From Tubiluchus corallicola (Eukaryota > Priapulida > Priapulimorpha > Priapulimorphida > Tubiluchidae), in contig JAQGDQ010000921.1 of assembly GCA_030141605.1 (NCBI GenBank), positions 1 through 64,000 on the forward strand: a stretch of 64,000 nucleotides of DNA, in the 5' to 3' direction. The position numbers and the translations under genes were made by a program. How positions within the stretch are numbered: the first letter of the stretch is position 1; the number at the start of each line of letters is the position of its first letter. Below are positions 34,611 through 47,469 of this stretch, piece after piece. A model generated the notes under the pieces. That model did not search any database, had not been told where the DNA came from, and saw only the letters and a list, made by a program, of their open reading frames with translations.

Positions 34611-35490
34611 TTTATTTTGCTATACTGCTATAGAAGATGTTGCAGACTCGACACAGTTAGAACAAGTAGGAATAAGCAAACAGTCTGATTTGTCACAGAA
34701 GGATCACGAAGTTATCCGGAAATTTAGAGAAACAATTGAATTCAAGCATGGGCGTTACAAAGTTGGTTTTCCATGGAAACATCCTACACAGCATTTGGTT
34801 TCGAACTATCACGTAGCAAAGAAAAGACTTGAGTCTACACTAAAGATGTTAGCTCCTAATGGATCACCAACACGTCACTACGCTACGTACAATGAAACTA
34901 TCAACAACCAGCTTCATCAAGGAATAATTGAGTTAGTTACTCAGCCTACAACAGAACGACGCTTTATACACTACATAGTGCATTTTCCAGTGATAAACGA
35001 AAATCGTACTTCTACTCAAGTTCGCATCGTGTACGACGCTAGTGACAAGAACAAAGCTGATGGTAAAAGCTTGAACGACCTAATACATGCTGGACCATGT
35101 CTACTTGCTAACCTGGTTGGAATTTTACTACGTTTTCGCCTGTTTGAAATTGTCATGGTAGCAGACATTGAAAAAGCGTTCCATTAAGTTTCACTAGTGG
35201 AAGCAGACAGAGATACTGTCAGATTTCTATGACTGAAAGATCCATCACAGCCTGACACAGTGGACAATATCAAAGTATATCGCTTTACCAGACTTCCATT
35301 TGGTGTCAATGCTTCTTCATTTTTATTACTAGCTACGATACTATATCACTTACAACAAAACCCGGGAACACTAGCAAATAGACTACAACAAAATATGTAT
35401 GTGGACAATGTCATTTTAGAAGTTGTGCATGGAGAAGACCCTATGGAGATATACCAGTCAGCGAAGAACCTATTTGATATGCAGCAATGA
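34510..35490 (+). pseudogene. BEL/Pao copy 2: reverse transcriptase remnant
   Basis: Shares with the intact element EFKHGRYKVGFPWK-like, GIIELV, RIVYDAS, LLRFRL and motif A (ADIEKAFH). A TAA at 35185-35187 and a TGA about 40 bp later interrupt the same frame, which then continues with RLPFGVNAS and the catalytic YVDN (MYVDNVIL). A one-base shift at about 35487 moves the rest into another frame. The domain order matches the polyprotein at 468-6401, but protein similarity is only moderate, so this is a different BEL/Pao lineage. Confidence 0.88.
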
Positions 35491-36310
35491 ATCTACGCCA
35501 GTGGCTGTCAAATCATCTCAAGCTTAATGAAGCTCTACCGCAATGGGACCGACAACAAGGTACTACAGTGAAAGTACTGGGAATTATTTGGGACACTGCT
35601 AATGATGTAATGAGACCACAGTACACATTTCAACCACTAGAAGTCTATACCAGAAGACTAGCAATGCAACAGCTTGCTCGACTATATGATCCGCTTGGAA
35701 TCTATCTGCCAGTAACCATCAAAGGAAAGATTTTGCTACACAAAATGGCTAAACAGAAGTTCGGTCTAGATGAGCCAGTCACAGCTTCAATGGTTTTAGA
35801 GTGGCAGCAATTAGGAGAAGAACTGAAAAACATTCCACAAATAACACTTCCGCGCAGAGTCATCATGGATAGACAAGTTCCTGTTCAACTACTATGCTTC
35901 ACAGAGGCCAGTAAAGATGCATATTGCGCTTGCATCTATATTCATCAACGTTTAGATAACCACGTTATATCTTCATTAGCATTTGCGAAGTCTCAAGTAG
36001 CGACATTGACAGTTAGTCAAACTCTACCACGACTAGAACTAGAAGCCGTTCTAATAGGATGCAGAATGCTTCGATTTGTAGAAAAGCAGATTGATCAACC
36101 ATTGCTAGATAAGCACTTATGGACAGATTCACAAATTGTGCTCTGTTGGATTCACTCGTCCAAAGTTTTACCACCCTATATAGAAAGACGCCGAAGTGAA
36201 ATAATGTCTATGGATGATATGCAGTTTAGATACATCGACACTAATGCCAATCCTGCTGATTGGGGCACACGCAGAATCTCAGCAAAAAATTATGTGAGTG
36301 CAACTGGATT
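35487..36310 (+). pseudogene. BEL/Pao copy 2: RT connection and RNase H remnant, 3' truncated
   Basis: Begins MNLRQW as in the intact copy, followed by VLGIIWD, LYDPLGIYLP and an RNase H domain. Expected acidic residues are seen in PRLELEAVLIG, WTDSQIVLCWI and NPADWGTR. The first position reads CFTEAS where the family has CF(A/T)DAS, a conservative Asp-to-Glu change in a catalytic site. Recognisable similarity stops at about 36300, and no integrase or LTR follows. The frame runs on to 36425 in unrelated sequence. Confidence 0.85.
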
Positions 36311-38944
36311 TGTGGACCGAATGGTTATTTACCTATATTTCTGTGGAAACTTCTGTATCATTAAACGTTTAAAGTATATTCTACTGTTATACCTTTTGTC
36401 AACACGGAAAAATTGGTGTTCTTAAGTGTTCTTATTAGCTAATCTACATGCAACAATGCAAATTACAAAATAGTTCACTGGGGGAATTTGTCATTAAGTC
36501 ACTTGCTTTAATTTTAAAATATTGATATTAAAATAATTTTACAGTTTGAGGTGTTTTTATTGATTTGAGGTAGATTCAAAATCAGTCAGTTAGACATTTT
36601 GATCAGTTAGACGTTTAAATTTTAAACTTCAGCGAAACATTCACAAAAAAGCGCGACCAGAATAGTATGAACCATAATCGTAGGGAAGGTTAATTATCAC
36701 TCCATAATTTTTGCATGAAATTCTTAATTAAACCCTTTAATAGTGTCTTATCTTTAACAATAATATCGCTAATTAGTAACGCTAATCTAAAGTTTACTTT
36801 AGTCTTTATTTGGTTGAGACAAGTTTACATTTAAATAGAGGTTACTAATTAGTTTTCCGAGTTAAACTGTAGAGTCGTGGCGTTACGAGAAGAAATTTAC
36901 TAAACTGGTAAGCCAGCCTACCATCAGAAAGATGCCTTACCAATCTTTTACCTACTGAAGTAAGCTTATGTATATATATATATATATATACAAAACATCG
37001 AAATCCTATGTACCACTATGGAACCAAAATATAATAGCCACAAATTTTTACAATAATTACACATATTAACTTTGGTCATTAGCAAACGTCTTTTTAATAA
37101 TTAAAATAAGAATAATTACATTTAATAATGTGGTTCACAGCGAAACCGAAAAAACAAACGAATTTATTGGAATAAAATGTACAAAATAAACTAAATGAAA
37201 ATGAATTAATTGAAGTTGTTATTACTGTTTCTATTAGAGGATTAAAATAAGCAAGTTGCCCACAAATATAGCAGCGCACACAAGTTTTTGCATTGAATTA
37301 CATTAAACGCAACGCAGCCACAAATTAATAAGCAAGAAATCAAAATTACTGTAATTTTCTTTGCACCGGAAAAAACAAAAACCAGGTTTTTCACATTATG
37401 AACAAATTCACACATCTTGCATTCAAGATCAACGGTAAAAACTATTTTTCACTTCACTAAGACATTTACAATTTTACACAAATGCGAGTTCAAACACCGC
37501 ATCACACACTTCACAGTTCTCTTTGCAGTGGAGTCTACGCCGCTAAATGTTGCACGGTAAAATGTTCGCTTTGGTTCAACGCCCGCAGAACTAGCAGCTA
37601 CTAATCACAGCCGAAACGTTCTGGATGGTAATTTTACCTGCAGTTTAGTTTTGCTCCGCCTTAAAAAGTTTGTAAAATTCTCGCTCATAAAATTGCGAAA
37701 ATAATATTAATAAATTACTTTTTGTGAGCTAAAAATTTAAAAATTTGCGACAAATAAAAAAATTGTGGCACGTTTTGATCGCCTTTTTTGTCCGCACTAT
37801 TTTTATTTTTCCATAAAACAAAAGAATCATTTTTAATTAAATGACTTTAATTCGGCTAAAATGTGGATGTTTAAAATCCACGAGTTTCATGATGGTTCGT
37901 TTGTTATGATCTATTAAAGTTTTCCTGAATATTCTAGGGTTCTGTGTTAGCGATTATAACTATAATTATTTCATTTTATTATTGCGGAAATTATTTACTA
38001 TTCTAGGTAATTTTGCTTAAAACAACATTGTCAATTAATTAGCCCAGTAATTATGCCATAATTTATGCACCATACTGATGTACCAAGTTTATGCACCAAA
38101 TTACATTTAATTAGCTGAACAGTTTTTCTTTTAATTTTGCATCATGTGTAAATTTTGAAAGACTGCTGTCCAAGAGCTTTATTATTACTTTATGCACGTA
38201 CATTAAAATTTATTTGACTGTTGACAAACTACTCAATTGTGAAAATTCATATAAATTGAGGTATTGACAAAAATTAAACTTAGTTAGCTAATATAAATAG
38301 CAGATGTAATTTAAAAGGCTTAAACAATATTATGTCGTTTCTATTATGTGAAAATGTATATAATTACGTCAGCGGTAACTTATAAACGGATAAATTTCAT
38401 ACGGTTTGTTTCACAATTTTGAAAATGAGTTTTATAATATTGATGCTGTATAAATTAGAATCATTCTGAGCGGAACAGATGAGACGGAATGCGATATTCG
38501 CCAGTAGATGGCAGTAAAAAACAAGGTCTCTCTTTAGTGTGATAGTTTGTTTAAAATCTTTCTTCATCCGATTTCATAGGTTGATTAATAATTTCATTAA
38601 TTAACAAATATATTTACCACCCAGAAATCACGTTATATTATCAGGCGTTTGCTTTGTTTACGCTTAGCGTAATATTTTATATTGTCTTTTAATTTAGGCA
38701 AAATGTCATTTATTTGTCTCCTTTAACCCAATTTCTGAGGCTTTTTTTTTTTTATTTTTTCTGTATTTTTGTTTGAAATTCGTTTTATTTGAAGGTTTTA
38801 TCTTGTTGCAGTTTTATCGTTTATTCAATTCCAATGAAACAAACTTGTGCAGTATTTATTTAATTGTGCCTTTGGAACTTTCATTACAGTCTAATGCCGA
38901 AATAATAATACGAAATCAACAAATACACAAAGATAAAAATATTG
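36311..38944. other. AT-rich, no gene seen
   Basis: Very AT-rich, with a TA run at 36967-36991. No reading frame above about 61 codons and no match to the repeat families of the window were noticed. The expected integrase of BEL/Pao copy 2 is absent. Confidence 0.45.
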
Positions 38945-38947
38945 AAT

Positions 38948-38980
<33 letters not shown>

Positions 38981-39069
38981 AATAATAACAATAATAATAA
39001 ATAAATAAATAATAATAATAACAATAATAATAAATAATACTAATAATAATAATATTAATAATAATAATA

Positions 39070-39150
<81 letters not shown>

Positions 39151-39176
39151 TTAATAATAATAATGACAACAGAAAC
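38945..39176. repeat. (AAC)n-(AAT)n compound microsatellite
   Basis: About ten AAC triplets lead into interrupted and then uninterrupted AAT triplets, closing with a short ACAACAACAACAAG. Hydrophobic minus-strand and poly-Ile plus-strand frames across it are artefacts. Confidence 0.95.
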
Positions 39177-39392
39177 AACAACAACAAGAATTGAAATCCA
39201 CGAATTTGAAACATATTTTGTAACATATATATATGTGTGTGTACCTTTATATAAATTTTATCTTCATTTTACAAATTTGTGTCATAGACGTTTCTTATTT
39301 GTGTTTTATTTGAAATGCATTGCGCTGGTCTCCTAAGACCTAAAAGGGCCAATGAATTTATAATAGCAGAACAGAAATCACAACGTCATGAC

Positions 39393-40311
39393 AGGTTATA
39401 GCATCTCGTTATCCCTGCTTCCAAAGCTGAAGAATGAGAAACTTTGACTTTATGCCGCAGGTTTTGCATTTCAGAGGAGCTTAAGATTTCAAAGCTTTTT
39501 TGTTTACAGATCAAAGCTTCTCGTTTGAATGCAGACGCTCATTTTCTAAATGACAGGTCAATTTACAAACACGACTAGCTCATCTCAACAACAAAAGCTT
39601 CATCCAGGTCTAAGCCGATTAACTCCAAGATAATTTGCTTTAATCCTAGAAAACAGGCAGCTAGTCAGTTCAGCAGAAATTATCTATATGATATTTTACA
39701 GGGTGAATGGCAATGATCCTAATAAGCAAAAAATTATGCTCGTAGAAATACCTAAAAATCAATGCAAGTAGAAAAACAACAAAAGCACATTCATTTTCAT
39801 AAACGCAGTCAGTAAAATAAAAAGTTACAGAATAAAAAATATTTTCTGTTAATCCGACATTCGTTGCTGCTGTGCGGCGATTATATGAAATCTGAATCTT
39901 AAAAAAAGTTTAACAATTTATGTCAGAATCATCCCTCAAGAAGTCATAAATTCGTTTTACACTTTACTAGATGTTATTGGTGTTACTGGTGTTATTACGC
40001 AATCACCCAACAATTAAGAATGGAGCTTATAGGATTAAGTTAAGAGATTAGCATGAACACGTCACTATCGTCAGTAAATCCAATAGGGGCTATTATTCTA
40101 TCCATGTTAAGGTATCAAAATTGGTTATTTTACCTTATGTGATCTTGACTATGTAAATTATAAAACGCAAACGTATGTCATGAAGAAAAAGTTGTTTAAT
40201 CGCACTGACCTGAATAATCGTGTAAAATTAGAGAGTGAACGAGAGTGTTCAGAAAACAGAGAAAGGGACAAGAAAGAGAAAAACAAAAATGTGCAAAACG
40301 AAGAGAGAGAT

Positions 40312-40362
<51 letters not shown>

Positions 40363-40590
40363 TTGAGAGTTGGGTTGGGGTAATGACATTTAAGGATTAA
40401 GATCACGATTGTTATCAGTGTTTGGATTCTGTAAGTTGAAGAGACTCTAATCCCTCAAAGCTGTTAGCGACACAGAGCGCTTATTTTTTTCTACCTGGAT
40501 GATCACTCTGTAAAGCTAATTTTCTAAATGACAGAAATTTGCAAACACTCCGCGTGGGAAAAGCTAATCCGAGTTTAAAACTGATTTTCT
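39393..40590 (+). repeat. Dispersed repeat D, copy 1
   Basis: Homologous to 52598-54000 and to 62950-64000. Landmarks: TATAGCATCTCGTTATCCC, TGCCGCAGGTTTTGCATTTC, TGAATGCAGACGCTCATTTT, CAATTTACAAACACGACT, CAACAACAAAAGCTTCATCC, AAGATAATTTGCTTTAATCC, a GA tract (about 40303-40358), TAATGACATTTAAGGAT and TATCAGTGTTTGGATTC. Internally it repeats a TTCTAAATGACAG motif. No intact gene. Confidence 0.8.
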
Positions 40591-41073
40591 TTGTGATACG
40601 TGGCTTTAGTTTCGAAAATAGCCGCCTGGTGTCATTACACTAATCCGTTGTTTTTGGAATCTTCTTTAAAGTAAAGCGACCTGGGAGCAGATAAAATGCG
40701 CTCTCACATTTAGACTTAAAAGAGCAATTTGGGTTTTACTTTTAAAAGAAGATACGTCATCTTCTCCCCGAATACATCCTGTATTGAAACAATAGTAATA
40801 ATATTTACTAGGAAGTATAAAATATACCGTACAGAATAAAACTTTCACAGATAAAAAACCAATTTATTATACAAACATTGTGTTTTAGCTGGTCTATGTG
40901 GTTTTTGAAATGATCAGTAATCAAATAATAAATGTAAACGACAGATTTAAACTTTAAAACATTCTAAGTGACAAAATAATATATAAAAAACCTTGTTATA
41001 AACTATACTACTACAGCCATAAATTATAAACAAAACTCTCATTTTTTTTATTTTAAAAATCAATTTATTAACT
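40591..41073. other. No feature seen
   Basis: AT-rich; no recognised repeat or gene-like frame. Confidence 0.4.
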
Positions 41074-41115
41074 TTAAAGGAAAACCGGACGATTGTTTAG
41101 ACTCAATCTCATTTT
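41074..41115 (+). repeat. Family C end fragment
   Basis: TTTAAAGGAAAACCGGACGA followed by a diverged TTTAGACTCAATCTCA matches the first ~42 bp of family C (45.87 kb copy). It abuts the edge of the reversed repeat L. Confidence 0.5.
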
Positions 41116-42060
41116 AATTTACTGTAATTTACTGTCCAAAATACGGCAACTGAACACGTATTTGCAAGTACGTAATTCAAACTTGTTGCTACAAGTGTTT
41201 TCGTTCTCATGAAATGTTTTTAGTTTTTTTAAAATAATAATTGCTTTTATTGGTGATGTTCTTCTTTTATTAAAAACGCAAAAGTGATTTTGGCTCATCA
41301 GAATTGTGCGCATTCCAACACTATTGGTGGACTTAATAAATAAAATTACAGTCTATGCTCAAAAGTTTTTAATCATCCGCCGTTTGATGCCGCCAGCGTA
41401 GCCGCTTAGCGGAAAAACGAAATACGAAACTATAGACTGTTTTGTCATTTCCTTTTCCTTCATTTTGCTACGATGGTGTCACAAAGCACACTGCGCATGA
41501 TCACGGTCATTCCACACAGCGCGCTTTGTCTACACACTCTGATGGCGTCACAGAGCACACTGCGCATGATCACGGTCATTCCACACAGCGCGCTTTGTCT
41601 ACACGCTTTGATGGCATCACAGAGCACACTGCGCATGATCACGGTCATTCCACACAGCGCGCTTTGTCTACACGCTTTGATGGCATCACAGAGCACACTG
41701 CGCATGATCACGGTCATTCCACACAGCGAGATCTGCAACGTTTTAAATTGTTTACCGATTTTAGTAATCAAAATTTAATTAGAATCTGCATAAACTGAAT
41801 GCAACTCTGACTCTGAAGCATGCCATGAATTTATTTATTAATTTTCTAAAGTTTATTTCACTACATAAAAATGTCATATAAAAGTTAAAAATCATCGTAA
41901 AAACTAAGAAATACTACATGTGATGCACAGTTAAAAGTGCTACGAAAATATGTAAAACATAATATAATAAAAACATTATGTGAAATTTAAAAAAAAGAAT
42001 CAGTTAAAAACCAGCAGTTACTACATCAACAAATCCTGCCATTTTCTAAATATTCGACTA
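41116..42060 (-). repeat. Modular repeat L, copy 3 (reversed)
   Basis: Reverse complement of the L module: CGCAAAAGTGATTTTGGCT, CCGCCGTTTGATGCCGCCAG, CCGCTTAGCG, about 3.8 units of the 69-bp minisatellite (41470-41733) and the AT-rich lead ending near AACTACATCAACAAATCC. The GA tract and its tail present in copies 1 and 2 are missing here. Both strands of the minisatellite stay open for about 100 codons, because the period is 23 codons. These frames are not genes. Confidence 0.8.
41470..41733 (-). repeat. 69-bp minisatellite in repeat L copy 3
   Basis: Nearly identical 69-bp units on the plus strand: ACTGCGCATGATCACGGTCA, then TTCCACACAGCGCGCTTTGT, then CTACACGCTTTGATGGCATC, then ACAGAGCAC. 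They are more homogeneous than the units at 9.1-9.4 kb. Confidence 0.92.
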
Positions 42061-42665
42061 TAAATATAAAATTGCACATCAGTTTGATTGCTTCTATATT
42101 TTACAATAAAATTTGCTGATCCATTCATTCTTGTTCTTAAACTATAGGCAGGGTGACGTAACAGTAATTAAAATGGTCTATATTATTTTCTACACATGTT
42201 GTACTATTGCTAGCTTGAGTTGCTCTGTTCTAATACCCCCCCCCCCCTAGAAACTACACGCTTTGATGCGTCACACAGCAAACTACGTGCTGCGGTTTAT
42301 GCGGAATGCATAGCGCGAACTTGCGCAAAACTTTCCTTAGTAAAATAGTTTCTGTTTTTGCGCTAGAGATTTTAAACGTTAAAATTGTTTGCAATTAATG
42401 ATTTTAATAAACAAAATTTAATTTAAATCTGCAACTCTGACTGTAAAGTATGCGCGTGAATTTATTTATTTATTATCTAAAGTTTGAAAATTAATGCCAT
42501 AAGAAAGTTAAATTTTACACTAAACACTAAGAAATATTTCATGTGCAATTAAAACATGTTACGAAAATTTACAAAAAAAATATAATAAAACATATGCAAA
42601 ATTTAAAAAACAAAGAATTAGTTAAGAAACCAGCAGTTACTTCATCAATAAGACAGGCCGTCTTT
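42061..42665 (-). repeat. Reversed X-end (42061-42210) and module S, copy 2 (42218-42665)
   Basis: 42061-42210 is the reverse of the last part of module X (ACATGTTGTACTATTG, TGACGTAACAGTA). It is joined at a C-run (about 42234-42247) to the reverse of module S: TAGAAACTACACGCTTTGAT, GCGTCACACAGC, TTGCGCAAAACTTTCC, CGCTAGAGATTTTAAACG and TGAATTTATTTATTTATTA. The edge TATTAGA/CAGAGCAACTC is shared with the S copy at 13.1 kb. The module order X-S-X'-L differs from the 10.6-13.1 kb arm, which is X-L-S. Confidence 0.7.
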
Positions 42666-43466
42666 TAAATATTTACTCTAAAATTGCACATCAGTTTGGT
42701 TGCATTTATAAGTTACAATAAAATTTGCTGGTCCAATCATTCTCGTTCTTAAACTAGGCAGAGTGACGTAACAGTACTTAAAAATGTTCTATATTATTTT
42801 CTACACATGTTGTACTATTGTAGAATTGTTCACTAGAATGGCATGATATGTGCTATTCTTGTTTCCTCAGTGGTTAATATTTGCAATAATTCTTCACTCT
42901 CATCCATAATAAGATGATGTAGATGCTATATTATTACAGTAGAGAAAGCTTGTGTCTTATCTTGTAGTGAATATAATTGCAGTAGCAATTAGTAGCAATG
43001 CCTTTAAATTATAAAATGCTGCAGGAAAAAATGGGAAATACGAGCCTGTATTGATTCCAAGAATTTTTTCTGCCGCATATGCACTGTAACATTCTCTATA
43101 CAAATTTCAATCATATTTGTTTTTACCTCATATCCATAGTTCTAATTTTTTTTCTATTATCTGCTTTTAATATGCAGTTTTGTATGTGGAAATAGATAGA
43201 TTTATAAATCATCAATTTTTCAAGCTTTTGACAAACGTTTATTAACTTTTACAAAAAAAATGGTAAAAAACATACTGTTATAATACAGAATAAATGTTTT
43301 TGAACTCAACAGATAGCAGCACTAAGTGAGATCAGCTTAATAGTCGCGCAGTTTTACCGTCCTCACGTGTTTGATCGACGTGCATCATTGAGTTCAGTTC
43401 ACGGCAAGCAGCAACCAGGTAAATACAAGCGCACGTCCAGAGAAACGAAAAAAAATCAAAATTAGT
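42666..43466 (-). repeat. Repeat module X, copy 2 (reversed)
   Basis: Reverse complement of 10629-11460, including AGGCTCGTATTTCCC-type and GATCGACGTGCATCATTGAG landmarks. Its outer edge lies next to a long (AAT)n run just as the plus-strand copy lies next to (ATT)n. Similarity is interrupted only by small indels. Confidence 0.78.
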
Positions 43467-43516
43467 TTAAATTCACAGTTTTATTTCAGTCTTAAAAATA
43501 TAAAAGGTATAACAAA

Positions 43517-43542
43517 AAAAAAATAATAATAGTAGTAGTAAC

Positions 43543-43611
<69 letters not shown>
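43517..43611. repeat. (AAT)n microsatellite
   Basis: About 25-30 AAT/ATA triplets after a short AGT run, at the outer edge of reversed module X. Poly-Leu frames across it are artefacts. Confidence 0.95.
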
Positions 43612-44189
43612 GACTCCTCACCAGGGGGCTTCGTCGAGAAATGGAGCACCATAGAACGGTTGATCACACTACCTCTTCACGCATCCGATTATGTGAACGA
43701 CGTCTCTAAACTATGACGACTCCTGATGACGTCCTCGCCTCCACTTATATGACGCCAGAGTAGAGTAGCATTCGAACTCATGCTCTCGTCACGAGGTAGG
43801 GGTCACCAAGTTCATCAGGTAAACAACATCAGCAACAGGTAAGTATCATTGTCAGCAAGCAGCTATTAGCTATGTCATAACTATGTTGACATATTTCTTT
43901 TCTTCAAGCAAACACTATTACTACTAGACCATCGCTACCACACGAGCACGTCTGCACAGCTCGTCAGTTTAGGACGGAATACCTGGACGTACTCAAATGC
44001 CAGAAATTTCGTCTACGTGGCTTCAATCACATAATTATAGTAATGCATTAAACGGTGACATTGAACATACAGGTAAAATCTTATTTCAAAACAGGATAAT
44101 ATGTAGCGTCATATCAAAAACAGTTTAGCTGAACTTTTTTAATGAAAAGTGAAAATAATTAATAACAATTTAGGAACTAGTTGTATAAC
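43612..44189. other. No feature seen
   Basis: A slightly GC-richer 150 bp (43612-43800) is followed by AT-rich sequence. No gene or recognised repeat. Confidence 0.35.
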
Positions 44190-44440
44190 CTGGCCTATAA
44201 TTAGCCTGAGCATCACAGTGGCCCTTTGTGGACCTTTGAGCATTTTGAAAAATTGGACTGAAAGTGTTGGTCCACTGGTGGTCCTTTGACTAGTGTCCTC
44301 ACCTATCCTCCACAAAGGAAGTCGTTTGAGGATTTTCAAAGTTCTTTGACTGTTCTTTTAAACTGGTGGTCCTTGTGTTTGGTGGTCCTTTTACCTGTGA
44401 TCATTTGTCCGGCGGTCTTTTAACTGCTCACCAGTTTCCT
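44190..44440. repeat. Degenerate short repeat (GGTGGTCCTTT type)
   Basis: Variants of GGTGGTCCTTTGACTAGT recur through the segment (GGCCCTTTGTGGACCTTTG, GGTCCACTGGTGGTCCTTTG, GGTGGTCCTTGTGTTTGGTG, GGCGGTCTTTTAACTG). Spacing is irregular. A 66-codon minus frame within it is not a gene. Confidence 0.5.
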
Positions 44441-45118
44441 GTTACAACAAAAGTTTTCAGCAACCCCGCTTTTCTAGTTGTTCTGCTACAAGACAGTCGA
44501 TCCTTAGATTTTTTTCAATGATTTTATAAACATCGTCAAGTATAAAATGCGATTCCAGCGTCAAAAAATTCGTAATGAATTCTGACTGTCCTGGTTCATT
44601 TATTAGTTGCTCAATCATCAGTTTTCACTAACAATCTCCATTTTGGTTTACAAGTATTGATTTCCCGTATTGTCTTATACATCCTGCTAGAGTCATATTT
44701 ATTGTTTCAAATAATTTATTTTTCTAATATCTTCTAATAATATTTCTTCTTGAAGTTTCACATTCTGTAGCTTTTTGATTTCTGTACATGTTCCTTATCT
44801 TCGGTTGGCTTGTGCTGCATCTGAAAACATATATGTTTAAATTTATTGACTTCCAAAATACAATACAGGTACATATGGGGTAAAACACAATATGTACATA
44901 GAAGTCCATCGAAATATTAGTGAGTGCCTATTAGTGATTTTTCATTTTAAGCGCCTGTTTGTGTTTATTATAGACAGCATTATCTAAATTTGAATACTTT
45001 GATTTGTGCATAGTTTAAATTAGTTACACAGCATTATCATAATTTATTTCTACTATCTTTCACAAAATTTAAATTTTGCTTACCGCATTTCTCATTTGCT
45101 TATTACTGGAATATTCAC
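44441..45118. other. No feature seen
   Basis: AT-rich; no gene or repeat recognised. Confidence 0.4.
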
Positions 45119-45391
<273 letters not shown>

Positions 45392-45872
45392 ACAACTTTC
45401 ATTGTTTGACGACAGTTAACTTAGTTTTACTTACTATTTTGGTATACAATTGGTGGTTATGTTCTTAAAATTTTTGTATATTTTGTTTCTACAATTTGCT
45501 TTTATTTTTTACTTATTCTAAAAATTTGCTCTTTTAGCACTAAAACTAATGCGTATTTAATTTAATTTATAGGTGTGACTAGAATAGAGGACCGTATCGT
45601 TTGTTCGCCACGCCGTCTCTATAATTATTTATTAAACAAAAACGTATATATGTTAATATTACTAACAAGAAAGAGACAAATAAATAGAATAGAAGTGAAT
45701 TGAATTAAGTTAAAATGTGTCAGTGGTTTGCTGGTCTGCCTAGAAATCTGTAGGTTTGCCTACAATGCAGATCAAATAATGAAAAGGCAAATTTTGTGCA
45801 GTATTTGACTACGCTTTTATGTTTCATTCTCTGGTTTCAATGAAAGTATTGCTTTCTAGCTGTTACTTTATG
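45392..45872. other. No feature seen
   Basis: AT-rich, no gene-like frame and no recognised repeat. Confidence 0.4.
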
Positions 45873-46451
45873 TTTAAAGGAAAACAGGACGATTTTTCAT
45901 ACCCAATTTCAAGTCTGATAAAAAGTATGCATTTTACATAATTGATACTGCAAAACCGTTTCTGATAAATGAATAATAGACTAAAAACTTAATTAATAGT
46001 GGACGAACCCAACATTGATGACATCACAAACTAACACAATTTTCAATAGGAAAAATATTCCACGAGTGTTTGCGAAAGCGAAAATTGAAATACAGCAGTT
46101 ATGTAAGATATTCAGTGTGTTGCACTGAAACTGGGAAAGTTTTAAGATGGAAATTCAAATTTACCGCTGTGCTTGCGCATGCACTGTTGCACGTGTGTAG
46201 TTCGTCACAAACTAGCACATCTGAACTGAGCACCTGTTTTTGTGCAATGTTTTTCCGAAATGCTGGCGCCCGTCTAACTAGCGAATGGCACGTAACAGCG
46301 AAGAACTAGTGGCGCGAACCCGAAATTGTGTTTGGGAGGTAATAATTCTTTCAAGTAAGTCATTTTTGAAGAAATAGTGTGTTTCCTTTGAATATTTTAA
46401 AGAATAGATTGTTTTGACTTACAGTTTAGGATTGGGTCCGGTTTTGCTTTG
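45873..46451 (+). mobile_element. MITE-like family C, copy 3
   Basis: Starts TTTAAAGGAAAACAGGACGA and ends GGGTCCGGTTTTGCTTTGC, again with inverted-repeat ends. The interior matches copy 1 (GATGACATCACAAACTAACA, TTACCGCTGTGCTTGCGCAT, GCGAAGAACTAGTGGCGCGA). A 79-codon plus frame within it is not conserved in other copies. Confidence 0.78.
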
Positions 46452-46794
46452 CTTGTCTGTTTATCTTAGAACTGCTTTTTACATCAGTAATAAAGATTAG
46501 GCGGATTTCTTTAGTTAACGAACGGCTTTCGCAAATGAAATTTTTTGACTTTAATAAAGACAGACGCTGAACGATTATCATTACAAATAAAATGATCACG
46601 GAATTTGTAGGCTTGCAAAGATCTACAAAATGGCATAAAACTTGTTTTTTTTGCACATTTTCAAAAAACATATTTTAATAACACCTAAAAAGTTTGCGTT
46701 GTTGCATAGTCAGTAGAGAAAATCATATTTGAAAGCACAGCTTCTAAGTGTTAGGTCTAAGTGTAGATACATTTTTCTCCCACGAGATTTGAAT

Positions 46795-47115
46795 TCCAGA
46801 TAAGAAGCTTTTAGAGTCTAAAGCTTTATTCTCAGCTAACATCTCACTGTTCAGCTCAGGTAAAATTTACTTAATGACAGATCAATTTCAGACAAAGCTT
46901 CTCTGTACATCAACAAAGATGCTAATCCCCTTGACTATGCATCAACAAAGATGCTATCAACGCATAAAGCTGCTTATCTCTAGAATGATTGACGTTAATC
47001 CTAAAAGTAGGCGCCTAGCCACCCAGAAATTATCCCAAAGTGCTTTTTAAATGCGCTGAGTATTTGAACGAAGCTAATCCAGGTTTTAAGTTGATTAACT
47101 TTGTAAGAAAAAGTC
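46795..47115 (+). repeat. Repeat D-related segment
   Basis: Matches 62774-62960 closely (AGCTTTATTCTCAGCTAACA, AATTTACTTAATGACAGATC, CAAAGCTTCTCTGTACATCA, TAATCCCCTTGACTATG). In D copy 3 this segment directly precedes the standard D sequence, so it is probably the 5' module of the same family. Confidence 0.65.
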
Positions 47116-47469
47116 GAGGTCTATTTCGTCCATTAGACATTATCTCTTTTCAGCAGACTGGAGCAGAAAAATAAGCTGACGATTCTAATAAGATGTAAAC
47201 ACCAATTTTGAAAATAAGGGTCTATTCAGTAGCTCAGAAATTGTAATTGCCATTTAAAAGTTTTTTATGCTTCGATCAACCGCCAGATGTCCTGTGAAAA
47301 CCTGCAGCTAATTGTCTGATCTGAGTCAATTTACCACTTTTTCAGTATTTATCATATCCCTGTTTAATTAAGTCATTGAAAGAACTTTAATTTGGGTTTT
47401 TCAGGTGATTTAAGAAGATTAACGAAAAGTTGCTTTAATAATTAGGTTTGGAAACGTTTTTTCAGAGAA
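47116..47469. other. No feature seen
   Basis: AT-rich spacer between the D-related segment and repeat E. Confidence 0.35.

Noticed and set aside
38891-39226. 111-codon hydrophobic minus-strand frame
   Set aside because: Poly-Leu/Val reading of an AAC/AAT microsatellite, not a membrane protein.
41442-41798. 118-codon His/Thr-rich plus frame and 103-codon minus frame
   Set aside because: Both are readings of the 69-bp minisatellite, whose period is 23 codons; no conserved start or flanking coding sequence.
43640-43810. tRNA- or SINE-head-like sequence (ATTCGAACTC)
   Set aside because: Only a weak B-box-like motif; no A box at proper spacing and no cloverleaf could be drawn.
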